A DNA stretch of 64,000 nt from positions 13,263-77,262 of the forward strand of contig UQLX01000009.1 in assembly GCA_900541985.1 (NCBI GenBank), read 5' to 3'. Numbering within the stretch: position 1 is the stretch's first letter; each line of letters begins with the position of its first letter. The notes below the pieces were generated by a model that was not told the origin of the DNA, searched no databases, and saw only the letters and a program-made list of their open reading frames with translations. Shown piece after piece: positions 25,216 to 33,658 of this stretch. The translations under genes were made by a program, and so were the position numbers. Source of the stretch: an uncultured Blautia sp. (GTDB taxonomy: Bacteria > Bacillota > Clostridia > Lachnospirales > Lachnospiraceae).

Positions 25216-25599
25216 TTATTTCTCAATTGCAGCGATCATTTCCACTTCGCAAAGCACGTTCTTCGGAAGTGTTTTTACTGCTACACAGGAGCGTGCAGGT
25301 TTATTTACAAAATATTTTGCATAAATCTCATTAAACGCTGCAAAATCACCCATATCAGCAAGAAAGCATGTGGTTTTCACTGCATTTGCAAGATCTGTTC
25401 CTGCCTCTTTGGCAACTGCCGCAAGATTTTTCATCACCTGCTCAGCCTGAGCTTCGATGGTATCTCCTGAAACCTCTCCGGTAGCCGGGTCAACCGGAAT
25501 CTGTCCGGAAGTAAATAATACGCCATTTAAAACAATAGCCTGAGAATATGGTCCAATCGCTGCCGGAGCATTGTCTGTATGTACTACATTCATTTTCAT
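25216..25599 (-). CDS. ridA: RidA family reactive-intermediate deaminase
   Basis: A 127-residue trimeric protein that hydrolyses reactive enamine/imine products of PLP enzymes such as threonine dehydratase. IGPYSQAI near the start, LFTSGQIPVDPATGE and the Arg motif in NKPARSCVAVKTLPKN, ending VEMIAA, are family signatures. The start is either the ATG at 25599 or the one at 25593; GGGAG fits both. It is a monocistronic unit ending at a terminator. Confidence 0.94.
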   Translation of the reverse strand: MKMNVVHTDNAPAAIGPYSQAIVLNGVLFTSGQIPVDPATGEVSGDTIEAQAEQVMKNLAAVAKEAGTDLANAVKTTCFLADMGDFAAFNEIYAKYFVNKPARSCVAVKTLPKNVLCEVEMIAAIEK

Positions 25600-25683
25600 T
25601 TTCTCCCTTCTGCTGTGTTATTTTAATCTTATTTTATATCAAAAAATAGTAAGGGTCAAGCAATAATTTTGTATTTCTTATTT

Positions 25684-27129
25684 TCACAGATTCAGGTAGC
25701 TATATACGACACCGGATATGGTTCGTATATTTTCAATGGCTGTATCTGCGCTTTTAAATCCTTCTGACATGATACAGAGAATATAGGTTGTCTTTGGCCC
25801 ATAGACGATTGCCATATCATGCTGATCCCCGTCAGTTTCTCCGGTTTTATTTGCTATGGGGATATCTGCACTGATACCCGCAGGAATCTTGGAAGTATTC
25901 TGCTGGTTCATCATAAGCTCCAGCATCTCAGCAGAGGCTTCTTCACTGACGCATTTTCCGAAAAAAATGCTTTCCAGCAGGTCGCCGCAGTCTTTTACTG
26001 TCGTGGTATTATGCTCTCCCATATTAATTTTGGGCGAAGATGACGGATGCAGGGTACTCTGATAAACAGTGTTCTCATATCCCTCCTCCTGAATAAACGT
26101 GTTCACCTTTTCTGCTCCGTCCAGAAAATCATGCTTCTGTGACTGCAGCCTGCCCAGTTCATTACAGGATTCGTTATCACTTACCGTAATCATGTTCCAC
26201 AAAAGATCGCCGACTTTTTTCTGTACTGCCTCATCCTCCGGTTCTTTCTTCATCTGTGCAGCTTCATTTGCCAGAACTCTGTCCATATTTTTATAGGTTG
26301 CAGCCATAACAAACGCCTTGATCAGGCTGGCCGGATACAGGGGTTTCTCATTCAGGAGAATCTCTTCTCCTGTGTTCAGATTTTTTACATATACGCTCCA
26401 TGTCCCTTCGTACTCCGAAAGCATAGATTCCAGATGCGGCTCCAGTGTTTCCATTCCCAGATTATCCATATCCTCTGCTTTTCCGGAGGAATCGACCGGA
26501 AACCCTTCCGGAGTAAGACCTTCTTCCTGCAGCAGTACTCCATTTTCCCCTCCGAAGTAATAGGTTCCTGAGAACATCTGTCCATTAGATACCATCTCCA
26601 GCGGATGAAGTCCGGGTTCTGTTACCATCCTGCCGTTTTCATTAAAAAAATAATAGCCTTCATAGACTGTTTTATCTACTGTCAGACCGGAAATATACCT
26701 TACCTGAGGAGCTGCTGAAAGTTTTCCCAGATTATTGACCATATAAAGGCCGTCAAATATCATTTCACCTTCATTTCCATCTGCTGTACATGGAAGCGAA
26801 CTGAGCCCTGCCACATAAGGGCTTCCTGCTTTAAAGTGTCCGGTCTCATCATGATAATAAAAACCGTCAAAAACTGTTCCGCCAATTTCCATATGGTCAA
26901 AATAATGGACTGCCGCCTCTGTATGCTTCGTTCCATCCTCATTCAGGCAATAAAAACGATCACTTTTTAAAAGGTATTTATCAGACCCGTCCCCAATCGG
27001 TTTGATCTGCGCCTCTTCCACATGTGAAAAAATATTTTGTTCCGGTGCTGCCTGTACAGAGAAAACGCCTGACATCAGACAGAGACCGCACAAAAGCAGA
27101 CCTGTCCGGATATTGCTCCGAATTTTCAT
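25684..27129 (-). CDS. Secreted class A beta-lactamase-fold serine hydrolase with N-terminal repeats
   Basis: A signal peptide (residues 1-27, ending SVQA) precedes four degenerate ~40-residue repeats (about 80-205) built on V/I-F-x-G-F/Y-Y and a Gly-rich turn, similar in spacing to wall-binding repeats. The catalytic domain follows (about 225-481): PASLIK (Ser268, Lys271), VSDN (Ser317-Asn319) and KTG (428-430), the three motifs of class A beta-lactamases and penicillin-interacting enzymes. It may be a lactamase or a peptidoglycan-related hydrolase; the omega-loop Glu that would favour lactamase is not obvious to me. Probably envelope-associated. Confidence 0.82.
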   Translation of the reverse strand: MKIRSNIRTGLLLCGLCLMSGVFSVQAAPEQNIFSHVEEAQIKPIGDGSDKYLLKSDRFYCLNEDGTKHTEAAVHYFDHMEIGGTVFDGFYYHDETGHFKAGSPYVAGLSSLPCTADGNEGEMIFDGLYMVNNLGKLSAAPQVRYISGLTVDKTVYEGYYFFNENGRMVTEPGLHPLEMVSNGQMFSGTYYFGGENGVLLQEEGLTPEGFPVDSSGKAEDMDNLGMETLEPHLESMLSEYEGTWSVYVKNLNTGEEILLNEKPLYPASLIKAFVMAATYKNMDRVLANEAAQMKKEPEDEAVQKKVGDLLWNMITVSDNESCNELGRLQSQKHDFLDGAEKVNTFIQEEGYENTVYQSTLHPSSSPKINMGEHNTTTVKDCGDLLESIFFGKCVSEEASAEMLELMMNQQNTSKIPAGISADIPIANKTGETDGDQHDMAIVYGPKTTYILCIMSEGFKSADTAIENIRTISGVVYSYLNL

Positions 27130-27184
27130 AAGCCACTCCTTTTAGTCAAAACTTTACTACAGTATACCTGAATTTTGAGGGATG

Positions 27185-29548
27185 TCAAGAATCCTCCTTC
27201 GGAAATCTGTCCCAGAAATCTCTGAGACATGTTTCTATGTTTCCCAGACTGCACGCAGATGCATCTCCCCATTCCTGTGGAAACAGCTCTCTGTAATCCC
27301 TGCTCAGAAACCTCTGGTCCAAAAGCAGGATCACTCCTGTATCCTCTCTGGTACGGATCACTCTTCCTGCCGCCTGCAGCACCTTGTTCATACCCGGGTA
27401 GCGGTAGGCATAATTGAAGCCGTTTTTTCCTTTTTTATCGTAATACTGCTTCAGAATTTCTCTTTTCAGACTGATCTGAGGTAAACCGGTCCCTACAACC
27501 GCCGCACCGATCAGACGGTTTCCGATCAGGTCGATCCCTTCAGAAAAAATTCCTCCCATAATGCAAAAGCCCAGAAGTGTACGATCCCCCTTTTCCTGAA
27601 ACTCCTCCAGAAACTCTTCTCTTTCTTTTTCATTCATAGAGGCAGTCTGACAGATACATCTTACCCATGCCGCTGAAAACTCCTGCTCATAAACCTGATA
27701 AACATTTTCCAGCAGTTTATAGGATGGGAAAAACACCATATAGTTTCCTTTTTTCTGCCATGCCATCTTTGCAATATATTCTGCGATCTTTCGATATTCT
27801 CCATAATCTCTTCTGGTATAACGGCTGCTTACATCTCCTCCTATCAGAATACGGCGGTTTTCCTGCTCAAAAGGAGAGCGCACATAAATTCCATAGTCAT
27901 CCTCTCTGATGCTGAGCAGACTTCTGTAATAGTTCATAGGAAGTAATGTAGCTGAAAAAAACACCGCACTTTTTCCTTTTTCCAGGCAGGCTCCAAGATT
28001 TACCGCCGGATTTACGCAAAACAGGTGAATACGAAATTTCCCGTCCTCACCGCTTTCTGTATAAATCACATAGTTTTCATCTGCGAGCTCTGATATATTA
28101 AGAAAATCTCTTACCATAAAATAAAAATCAAGAATTTCTTCCACCACTGTCTCCGAAGGCGGTTCCTCCAGCAGCTGATCCATTTCCCCCTGTGCCTGCA
28201 GAAGTATCAGAGGAAGAGTTCCTGTATTTTCCAGACGCTGCCAGGAATCATTTTCTTTTTGAAGCTCCCGAAGCAATTTCGCAGCCCGTCCCAGGGTGCG
28301 GTAAAGTCTGGGACTGTAAGGTTTTATAAATCGGCGGATCTCCATAATATCTTCCCTTGCAAGGGAAGCGCTGTACATTTCTCTTCCTCTTTCCACCAGA
28401 TTATGAGCCTCATCAATAAGAAAAATGTACTCCCCTGTCGTATTTTCTCCAAAAAACCGTTTCAGATGCGCATTTGGATCAAACACATAATTGTAATCGC
28501 AGATTACTGTATCCACCCATAAAGAAAGATCCAGACTCATTTCAAAAGGACATACCATAAATTTTTCTGCCTGTTCCAGAATCCTTTCTCTGGTAAATGC
28601 CTGTTCTCTGGTCCACAGATCGTATACAGCATCATTGATCCTGTCAAAATGCCCCTTCGCATATGGGCATTTGTCAGGCATGCACTCTGCTTTTTCACAA
28701 AAGCAGAGTTTTTCCTTTGCGGTAAGCGTGATCGTCTGGAACAAAAGACCTCTGTCTCTCAATATCTCAAATGCATCCTGAGCCACAGTTCTTGTAATAG
28801 TTTTGGCTGTCAGATAGAATATCATCCCGCCTTTTCCCTCGCCCACTGCACGAACTGCAGGAAACACCGCAGACATGGTTTTTCCCACACCGGTAGGCGC
28901 CTGTACAAAAATCTGTTTACTGCCGGAAACCGCATGGTAGACTCCGGCCACCATTTCCCTCTGACCTTTTCTGTACGGAAATGGAAATTCCAGTTTTTTC
29001 ATAGAAGCATTTCTTTTTTCCTTCCATTTCATCCGGAATGAGATCCATTTATGATACTGATCCACAAGCTCCTGATACCAGGCTTGCAGTTCTTCCCTGG
29101 AAAGAGTTTCACGAAATCTCCTGATTTCCTCCGTGTCCAGATTGGCATAGGTCATCTGAATCGCAATCTCTTTGCAGTCATTCTGTATTGTCCACATCCA
29201 GGCATAGCACATTGCCTGAGCTCTGTGGACCGGCACCGGTTTTTCCAGTTGATTTACTTTTTTATAAACCCCTTTGATCTCATCAATACAGGTAACTCCG
29301 TTCTCTGTAAAGATACCGTCTGCCCTTCCTTCTACCCGGAGAATCAGATCTTCATATTCCGTATCATGCTTCAGAAACACCTCCGGAGTATAATGACTCC
29401 CCATCTGTTTCTGAATTTTCCGGTGCAGACGACTCCCCTTCTGCATAGCTTCTTTATCCTGTACACCGCTTTTGCTGTCCAGATCCCCGCTTCTCATTAT
29501 AAATTCCACAAGATTACGGACCGAAATGCGGATCACCGTCTTTTCCAT
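27185..29548 (-). CDS. DinG/XPD-family helicase with N-terminal PD-(D/E)XK nuclease domain
   Basis: A 787-residue protein. The N-terminus reads RVEGRADGIF then CIDEIKG, a PD-(D/E)XK nuclease core as in Cas4/AddB. The superfamily 2 helicase follows, with Walker A APTGVGKT, an Fe-S cluster cysteine set (CFCEKAECMPDKCPY), the DEAH box LIDEAHNLVERG, and C-terminal motifs (FFPSYKLLENVY; QAAGRVIRTREDTGV). XPD/DinG helicases unwind 5'-3' in repair of R-loops and damaged forks. I start at the ATG at 29548 after GGAGAGAAGG. The gene sits in a repair-rich neighbourhood. Confidence 0.9.
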   Translation of the reverse strand: MEKTVIRISVRNLVEFIMRSGDLDSKSGVQDKEAMQKGSRLHRKIQKQMGSHYTPEVFLKHDTEYEDLILRVEGRADGIFTENGVTCIDEIKGVYKKVNQLEKPVPVHRAQAMCYAWMWTIQNDCKEIAIQMTYANLDTEEIRRFRETLSREELQAWYQELVDQYHKWISFRMKWKEKRNASMKKLEFPFPYRKGQREMVAGVYHAVSGSKQIFVQAPTGVGKTMSAVFPAVRAVGEGKGGMIFYLTAKTITRTVAQDAFEILRDRGLLFQTITLTAKEKLCFCEKAECMPDKCPYAKGHFDRINDAVYDLWTREQAFTRERILEQAEKFMVCPFEMSLDLSLWVDTVICDYNYVFDPNAHLKRFFGENTTGEYIFLIDEAHNLVERGREMYSASLAREDIMEIRRFIKPYSPRLYRTLGRAAKLLRELQKENDSWQRLENTGTLPLILLQAQGEMDQLLEEPPSETVVEEILDFYFMVRDFLNISELADENYVIYTESGEDGKFRIHLFCVNPAVNLGACLEKGKSAVFFSATLLPMNYYRSLLSIREDDYGIYVRSPFEQENRRILIGGDVSSRYTRRDYGEYRKIAEYIAKMAWQKKGNYMVFFPSYKLLENVYQVYEQEFSAAWVRCICQTASMNEKEREEFLEEFQEKGDRTLLGFCIMGGIFSEGIDLIGNRLIGAAVVGTGLPQISLKREILKQYYDKKGKNGFNYAYRYPGMNKVLQAAGRVIRTREDTGVILLLDQRFLSRDYRELFPQEWGDASACSLGNIETCLRDFWDRFPKEDS

Positions 29549-29575
29549 TTTCCTTCTCTCCATAATTTTTTCTTT

Positions 29576-29608
29576 AAAAAAGAAAGCTGCCGCAGTCCTG
29601 CAGCAGCT
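29576..29608 (-). terminator. Terminator after the HPr-like gene
   Basis: AGCTGCTGCAG and CTGCGGCAGCT (29585-29608) form a stem of up to 11 pairs with one G-T pair, followed on the minus strand by TTTCTTTTTT. It separates the HPr-like gene from the helicase. Confidence 0.8.
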
Positions 29609-29623
29609 CCCCCTCAGCCTTTT

Positions 29624-29851
29624 TTATGCAACAGCAAATTTTTCTATCACTTTATTGAAATGAGAATTTTCTCCATAGCATCTGACTGTCAGCTGTCTTG
29701 TCAAATCCATACTGAGAATTCCCAGCAGGGATTTTGCGTCAATAATGATCCTGTTATAAAAAATGTCGATATCAAAATCACATTTGCTGGCTGCATTTAC
29801 AAATTCCTGGACGTCTTCTGTTGCATTTAGCATAATCTGATGTTCGTTCAT
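29624..29851 (-). CDS. HPr-like protein lacking the phosphorylatable histidine
   Basis: A 75-residue protein that aligns with phosphocarrier HPr along most of its length: VNAASKCDFDIDIFYN and AKSLLGILSMDL match HPr's helix and the Ser-46 region (here Ser41). The active-site segment that reads xHARPA in HPr is ATEDVQ here; the His-15 equivalent is Ala10. It therefore cannot carry PTS phosphate from enzyme I, although HPr kinase could in principle act on the serine. A role is unknown; a regulatory HPr relative such as Crh, which also lacks His-15, is a fair analogy. Confidence 0.8.
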   Translation of the reverse strand: MNEHQIMLNATEDVQEFVNAASKCDFDIDIFYNRIIIDAKSLLGILSMDLTRQLTVRCYGENSHFNKVIEKFAVA

Positions 29852-29996
29852 TTATTTTCCCTCCTGCTGATCATTTCTGTTCAGGCGTATTTTGGCACTG
29901 TGGAAGAGATTTGTCAACAGACTTTAAATTTTCTTCATATTTTTTGACTTATTATACAATTTTTCAACTTTATTTGCAGGTTTTCCTGTCATTTCC

Positions 29997-30770
29997 CTAG
30001 TTAAATTCCAGCATATTTGAACGAAACTTTAAAGGTACAAACTGCTTTTGAAGATCCGGATTCTTTTTTTCCGGGATTGTAATATGCGTACAGAAGCTTT
30101 TCCACAGTTCCTCATATCCATCCGTTTCTGTCAGTATTTCTTTTTGCTCCTGACTCAACACCGCCTGGATATAAATCGTGCAGCCTTTCCCCTTTTCGTG
30201 TACCATAACCTTCTCTCTTGCTTCATCATAGATCATCCAGTTTTCATTTGGAAAACGGTCTGAAAAATGAGGTCCCATAAGCTCCAGAATGTTATTTTCC
30301 GGCTGAATGGATACAAACAGAATTCCTCCTGTTATCTCCCGAAATCGGACAAATCCATAAAATCTGTGAAGTTCATGCCAGACTTTGATCCTCAGTGAGG
30401 ATACCAGACTTACCGCCGGGTCCGAAAGCGCCTCCAGAACATGCGTGTCACAGCCACCTCCTCCCAGTGCCCGCCGCAGAAGATAGTATACGGCAGTCCC
30501 TTTATCCGGATGCACGGACACAGACGCATAGCATACTGCCTCATAAACCTGTTTCCCCAGTTTCTTTCTTATTGTCCGTGCAACCTTCAGAGCTTTGATG
30601 CGATCTACGGTAATATCCACCCGGTCTGCAAAAAGCTCCGGGTATTCCGGCTCCTCCACAGAAATCCCCACCCGGATTCCCTTATTTCCCCAGTGCCAGC
30701 CATCATAGACAGCTGTAAATATTCCTTCCATAGAGTCTTCACAGATCAGTATCTTTTTTTCATATTGCAT
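29997..30770 (-). CDS. Putative DNA repair protein (TIGR03915/DUF4130 family)
   Basis: The 257-residue protein begins with KKILICEDSMEGIFTAVYDGW, the start typical of the TIGR03915 family. These proteins are encoded beside a radical SAM protein, as here: its start overlaps the upstream radical SAM gene by 11 bases. The middle (FRFREITGGILFVSIQPENNILELMGPHFSDRFPNENWMI) matches the DUF4130 core; the C-terminus is less conserved. The pair has been predicted to modify or repair DNA but has no assigned reaction. Transcribed from the promoter with LexA-like operators at 32097-32145. Confidence 0.85.
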   Translation of the reverse strand: MQYEKKILICEDSMEGIFTAVYDGWHWGNKGIRVGISVEEPEYPELFADRVDITVDRIKALKVARTIRKKLGKQVYEAVCYASVSVHPDKGTAVYYLLRRALGGGGCDTHVLEALSDPAVSLVSSLRIKVWHELHRFYGFVRFREITGGILFVSIQPENNILELMGPHFSDRFPNENWMIYDEAREKVMVHEKGKGCTIYIQAVLSQEQKEILTETDGYEELWKSFCTHITIPEKKNPDLQKQFVPLKFRSNMLEFN

Positions 30771-32085
30771 CTGACAATCCCCCTTTCTTTTTTACAGGGA
30801 AGAGATCCGCATCAAACAGGGAAAGCTGACGGTAAGTGATATCGTCTGATTCAAAAGGAATCTTATCCGGTTCCAGAATATTCCTTACGATATAATCCTC
30901 CTCAAGCTTTACCGGATACATCTGTCTTCCATTACAGGTAATAAAATATACAGCTCTCTTCAGTACCACTCCAATCTTCTTCAGTTCCGGGAAATCCAGT
31001 GAATGATATCGTCTGGCTCCTACAATCCTTCTGGCTGATTTTTCTCCTATCCCCGGAACTCGCAGCAGTGTTCTGTAGTCTGCCTGATTGATCTCCACCG
31101 GAAAATACTCCAGATGCCGGATCGCCCAGTCACATTTGGGATCCAGAAACAGATTGAAATTCGGATGAGATTCTGAAAGAAGTTCCTCTGTCCGAAATCC
31201 ATAAAACCGCAGAAGCCAGTCTGCCTGATAAAGTCTGTGTTCCCGGACAAGAGGGGGGCCTCCGGGAAGCATCGGAAGGTCTTTGTCATCATTCACCGAT
31301 ACAAAAGCAGAATAAAAGACACGCTTCAGGGAAAACTGCCTATACAGCGCCTCTGCTACGGACACGATCTGAAAGTCGCTCTCTCCGGACGCCCCTACAA
31401 TCATCTGGGTACTCTGTCCCGCCGGCACAAATTCCGGCGCATGACGATAAAGGCTCAGTTCCTGTTTATTCTCATCTCTGATTGTCTGGATCTGCTTCAT
31501 CGGCCGCAAAATCGTCTTCCGGCTCTTATGAGGAGCAAGCTTCTTCAGACCTTCTGCAGTAGGAAGCTCCAGATTCACACTCATTCTGTCTGCCAGATAA
31601 CCGGCTCTGCGGATCAGTTCCGGAGAAGCTCCCGGGATTGCCTTTAAATGGATATATCCCTGAAAATGATATTTTTTTCTGAGAAGCTCTGCCGAGCGGA
31701 TCAGTTCTTCCATGGTCGTATCCGGAGAGCCTTTTACCCCGGAGCTTAAAAACAGCCCTTCAATATAATTTCTCCGGTAAAATTCTATGGTCAGACGACT
31801 GATCTCCTCCGGCGTAAAGCTTGCTCTGACCACATCATTAGAGGCTCTGTTCACACAATATTTACAGTCAAAAATGCATTCATTCGTATAAAGCACCTTA
31901 AGAAGACTGATACACCGCCCGTCCCCGGCAAAACTATGGCAGATTCCGGCTGCAATGCTGTTTCCGATACCTGTTCCGTCTCCCCTTCTCTCTGTGCCGC
32001 TGGAGGTACAGGCAACATCATATTTCGCTGCATCTGCCAGAATTCCCAGTTTTTCCATGATTGTCATTGATTCCCGAAAAATCAT
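30760..32085 (-). CDS. Putative DNA modification/repair radical SAM protein
   Basis: A 441-residue radical SAM enzyme. The cluster motif CxxxCxxC is Cys70, Cys74 and Cys77 (NECIFDCKYC). A radical SAM barrel (FLSSGVKGSPDTTMEE; YIHLKAIPGAS) follows, and a helix-hairpin-helix LLRVPGIGEKSARRIVGARR near residue 350 should bind DNA non-specifically. This architecture corresponds to the TIGR03916 family that accompanies TIGR03915 proteins. The ATG at 32085 is 7 bases after GGAGGA. Its promoter carries two LexA-like palindromes. The reaction is not known. Confidence 0.88.
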   Translation of the reverse strand: MIFRESMTIMEKLGILADAAKYDVACTSSGTERRGDGTGIGNSIAAGICHSFAGDGRCISLLKVLYTNECIFDCKYCVNRASNDVVRASFTPEEISRLTIEFYRRNYIEGLFLSSGVKGSPDTTMEELIRSAELLRKKYHFQGYIHLKAIPGASPELIRRAGYLADRMSVNLELPTAEGLKKLAPHKSRKTILRPMKQIQTIRDENKQELSLYRHAPEFVPAGQSTQMIVGASGESDFQIVSVAEALYRQFSLKRVFYSAFVSVNDDKDLPMLPGGPPLVREHRLYQADWLLRFYGFRTEELLSESHPNFNLFLDPKCDWAIRHLEYFPVEINQADYRTLLRVPGIGEKSARRIVGARRYHSLDFPELKKIGVVLKRAVYFITCNGRQMYPVKLEEDYIVRNILEPDKIPFESDDITYRQLSLFDADLFPVKKKGGLSDAI

Positions 32086-32096
32086 CGCTCATCCTC

Positions 32097-32145
32097 CAAA
32101 CATTTGTTTGTTTTTTATTTTACCCAAAACAAATGTTTGTGTCAA
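32097..32145 (-). promoter_or_regulatory. Promoter with two LexA-like operators
   Basis: Minus-strand TTGACA (32140-32145), 17 bases, TAAAAT (32117-32122). One palindromic site, AAAC-N4-GTTT (32127-32138), fills the spacer. A second, CAAAC-N4-GTTTG (32097-32110), lies between the -10 box and the ribosome binding site. The two are the same sequence in opposite orientation. They resemble the Gram-positive LexA box GAAC-N4-GTTC with outer G/C changed to A/T. LexA assignment is inferred. Confidence 0.7.
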
Positions 32146-32171
32146 CCCAATAAAACCGGACGAATACAAAA

Positions 32172-32222
32172 AAAGAAACAAATTGATGTTCGTCTTAAGG
32201 ACACACCCCTTCGTTTCTTTTT
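32172..32222 (-). terminator. Possible aspartokinase terminator
   Basis: AGAAACGAA and TTTGTTTCT arms flank about 28 bases, with T-runs outside on both strands. The loop is long and the stem is weak. Confidence 0.45.
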
Positions 32223-32238
32223 TCAGTATGTATTATGA

Positions 32239-33558
32239 TCAAATCTGTGTTTCTACAAAAATATCATAGATTGCCTTTACCGCTGTCTCGAAATCACGAT
32301 TTTCAACTCCAATGATAATATTCAGTTCACTGGAGCCCTGATCGATCATCTTTACATTCACATGGGCATGGGCAAGCGCTGCGAATACACGTCCCGCAGT
32401 TCCTCTCTGTGACTTCATGCCTCTTCCTACTACCGCGATCAGCGCAAGATCTGATTCCATCTCTACAAAATCCGGCTGGACTGCTCTGTGGATGCCGGCG
32501 ATCACCTGCTGCTCTTTTTCTTCAAATTCATCCTGATGGACATATACCGTCATTGTATCGATTCCGGAAGGAACATGCTCAAAGCTGATTCCCTGATCCT
32601 CAAATACCTGAAGAACCTTTCTTCCAAAACCAACCTCGCTGTTCATCATGGATTTTTCGATATTGATAGAGCAGAAGCCTTTTTTTCCTGCAATTCCCGT
32701 AATCACATATCTTGGTTTGCGGCAAGTACTTTCCACAATAAAGGTTCCTTTGTCTTCCGGGCGGTTGGTATTTCTGATATTGATGGGAATTCCCTCTTTT
32801 CTTACCGGGAAGATCGCTTCCTCATGAAGAACGGTTGCTCCCATATAGGACAGCTCCCGAAGCTCTCTGTAGGTAATGGTTTCGATCACTGCGGGATTTT
32901 CCACAATCCGGGGATCGGTTACAAGGAATCCGGATACGTCTGTCCAGTTTTCATAAATATCTGCCTGAACCGCTTTTGCAACCAGGGAACCGGTCACATC
33001 CGATCCGCCTCTGGAAAAGGTTTTTACGGTTCCGTCCTCCATCGCTCCATAAAATCCCGGTATGACTGCATTGGCACATTTTCCAAGACGCTTGCCTAAA
33101 AGCTTATCTGTTTTTTCCGGATCAAAAACTCCGTTTTTGTCAAAGCGGATCACAGAAGCCGCATCTACAAATTCATAGCCCAGATAAGCAGCCATGATCT
33201 TTCCATTCAGAAACTCGCCTCTGGAAGCTGCATATTCCGTTCCTGCCTGAGCCTGAAAATCTTTTTCAATCTGACCAAACTCCTCTTCCAGAGAAAGCTC
33301 CAGCTTCAGTCCCCGGATGATCTCGTAGTATCTTTCTTTGATTTCCTTAAAAATGCCGCTGAATTCTTTTCCCCGGACAGCCTTGTCATAGCAGGCATAA
33401 AGAAGATCTGTGACTTTTGTATCGCCAGAAAATCTTTTTCCCGGTGCAGACGGAACCACATAACGTCTGCTCTCTTCACTGCGGATGATCTCGCCCACCT
33501 TACAGAACTGTTCTGCATTGGCCAGAGAACTGCCTCCAAATTTTACCACTTTTTTCAT
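32239..33558 (-). CDS. lysC: Aspartate kinase
   Basis: A 439-residue enzyme that phosphorylates aspartate at the head of the Lys/Thr/Met pathway. KVVKFGGSSLANAEQF (residues 2-17) is the amino-acid kinase signature, FSRGGSDVTGSLVA the substrate loop, and two C-terminal ACT domains (about 290-439, including SINIEKSMMNSEVG and ALIAVVGRGMKS) should mediate feedback by lysine or threonine. I use the ATG at 33558, spaced 9 bases from GGAGG; an ATG six bases upstream is too close. Paralogues exist in most Clostridia, so the symbol is provisional. Confidence 0.93.
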   Translation of the reverse strand: MKKVVKFGGSSLANAEQFCKVGEIIRSEESRRYVVPSAPGKRFSGDTKVTDLLYACYDKAVRGKEFSGIFKEIKERYYEIIRGLKLELSLEEEFGQIEKDFQAQAGTEYAASRGEFLNGKIMAAYLGYEFVDAASVIRFDKNGVFDPEKTDKLLGKRLGKCANAVIPGFYGAMEDGTVKTFSRGGSDVTGSLVAKAVQADIYENWTDVSGFLVTDPRIVENPAVIETITYRELRELSYMGATVLHEEAIFPVRKEGIPINIRNTNRPEDKGTFIVESTCRKPRYVITGIAGKKGFCSINIEKSMMNSEVGFGRKVLQVFEDQGISFEHVPSGIDTMTVYVHQDEFEEKEQQVIAGIHRAVQPDFVEMESDLALIAVVGRGMKSQRGTAGRVFAALAHAHVNVKMIDQGSSELNIIIGVENRDFETAVKAIYDIFVETQI

Positions 33559-33658
33559 GATCATTTCCTCCTCATCCCTTTTCAGCGTTAACATAGCAAA
33601 GTATGTTTCTTATTTTATTGAAAAAAGAAGGATTTTGCAAGTATTTCTTTTATTTTCG

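Noticed and set aside
27185..29548. Cas4/CRISPR association of the helicase with a Cas4-like nuclease fold
   Set aside because: No cas genes or repeats exist in the window; the domain is better explained as the nuclease part of a repair helicase.
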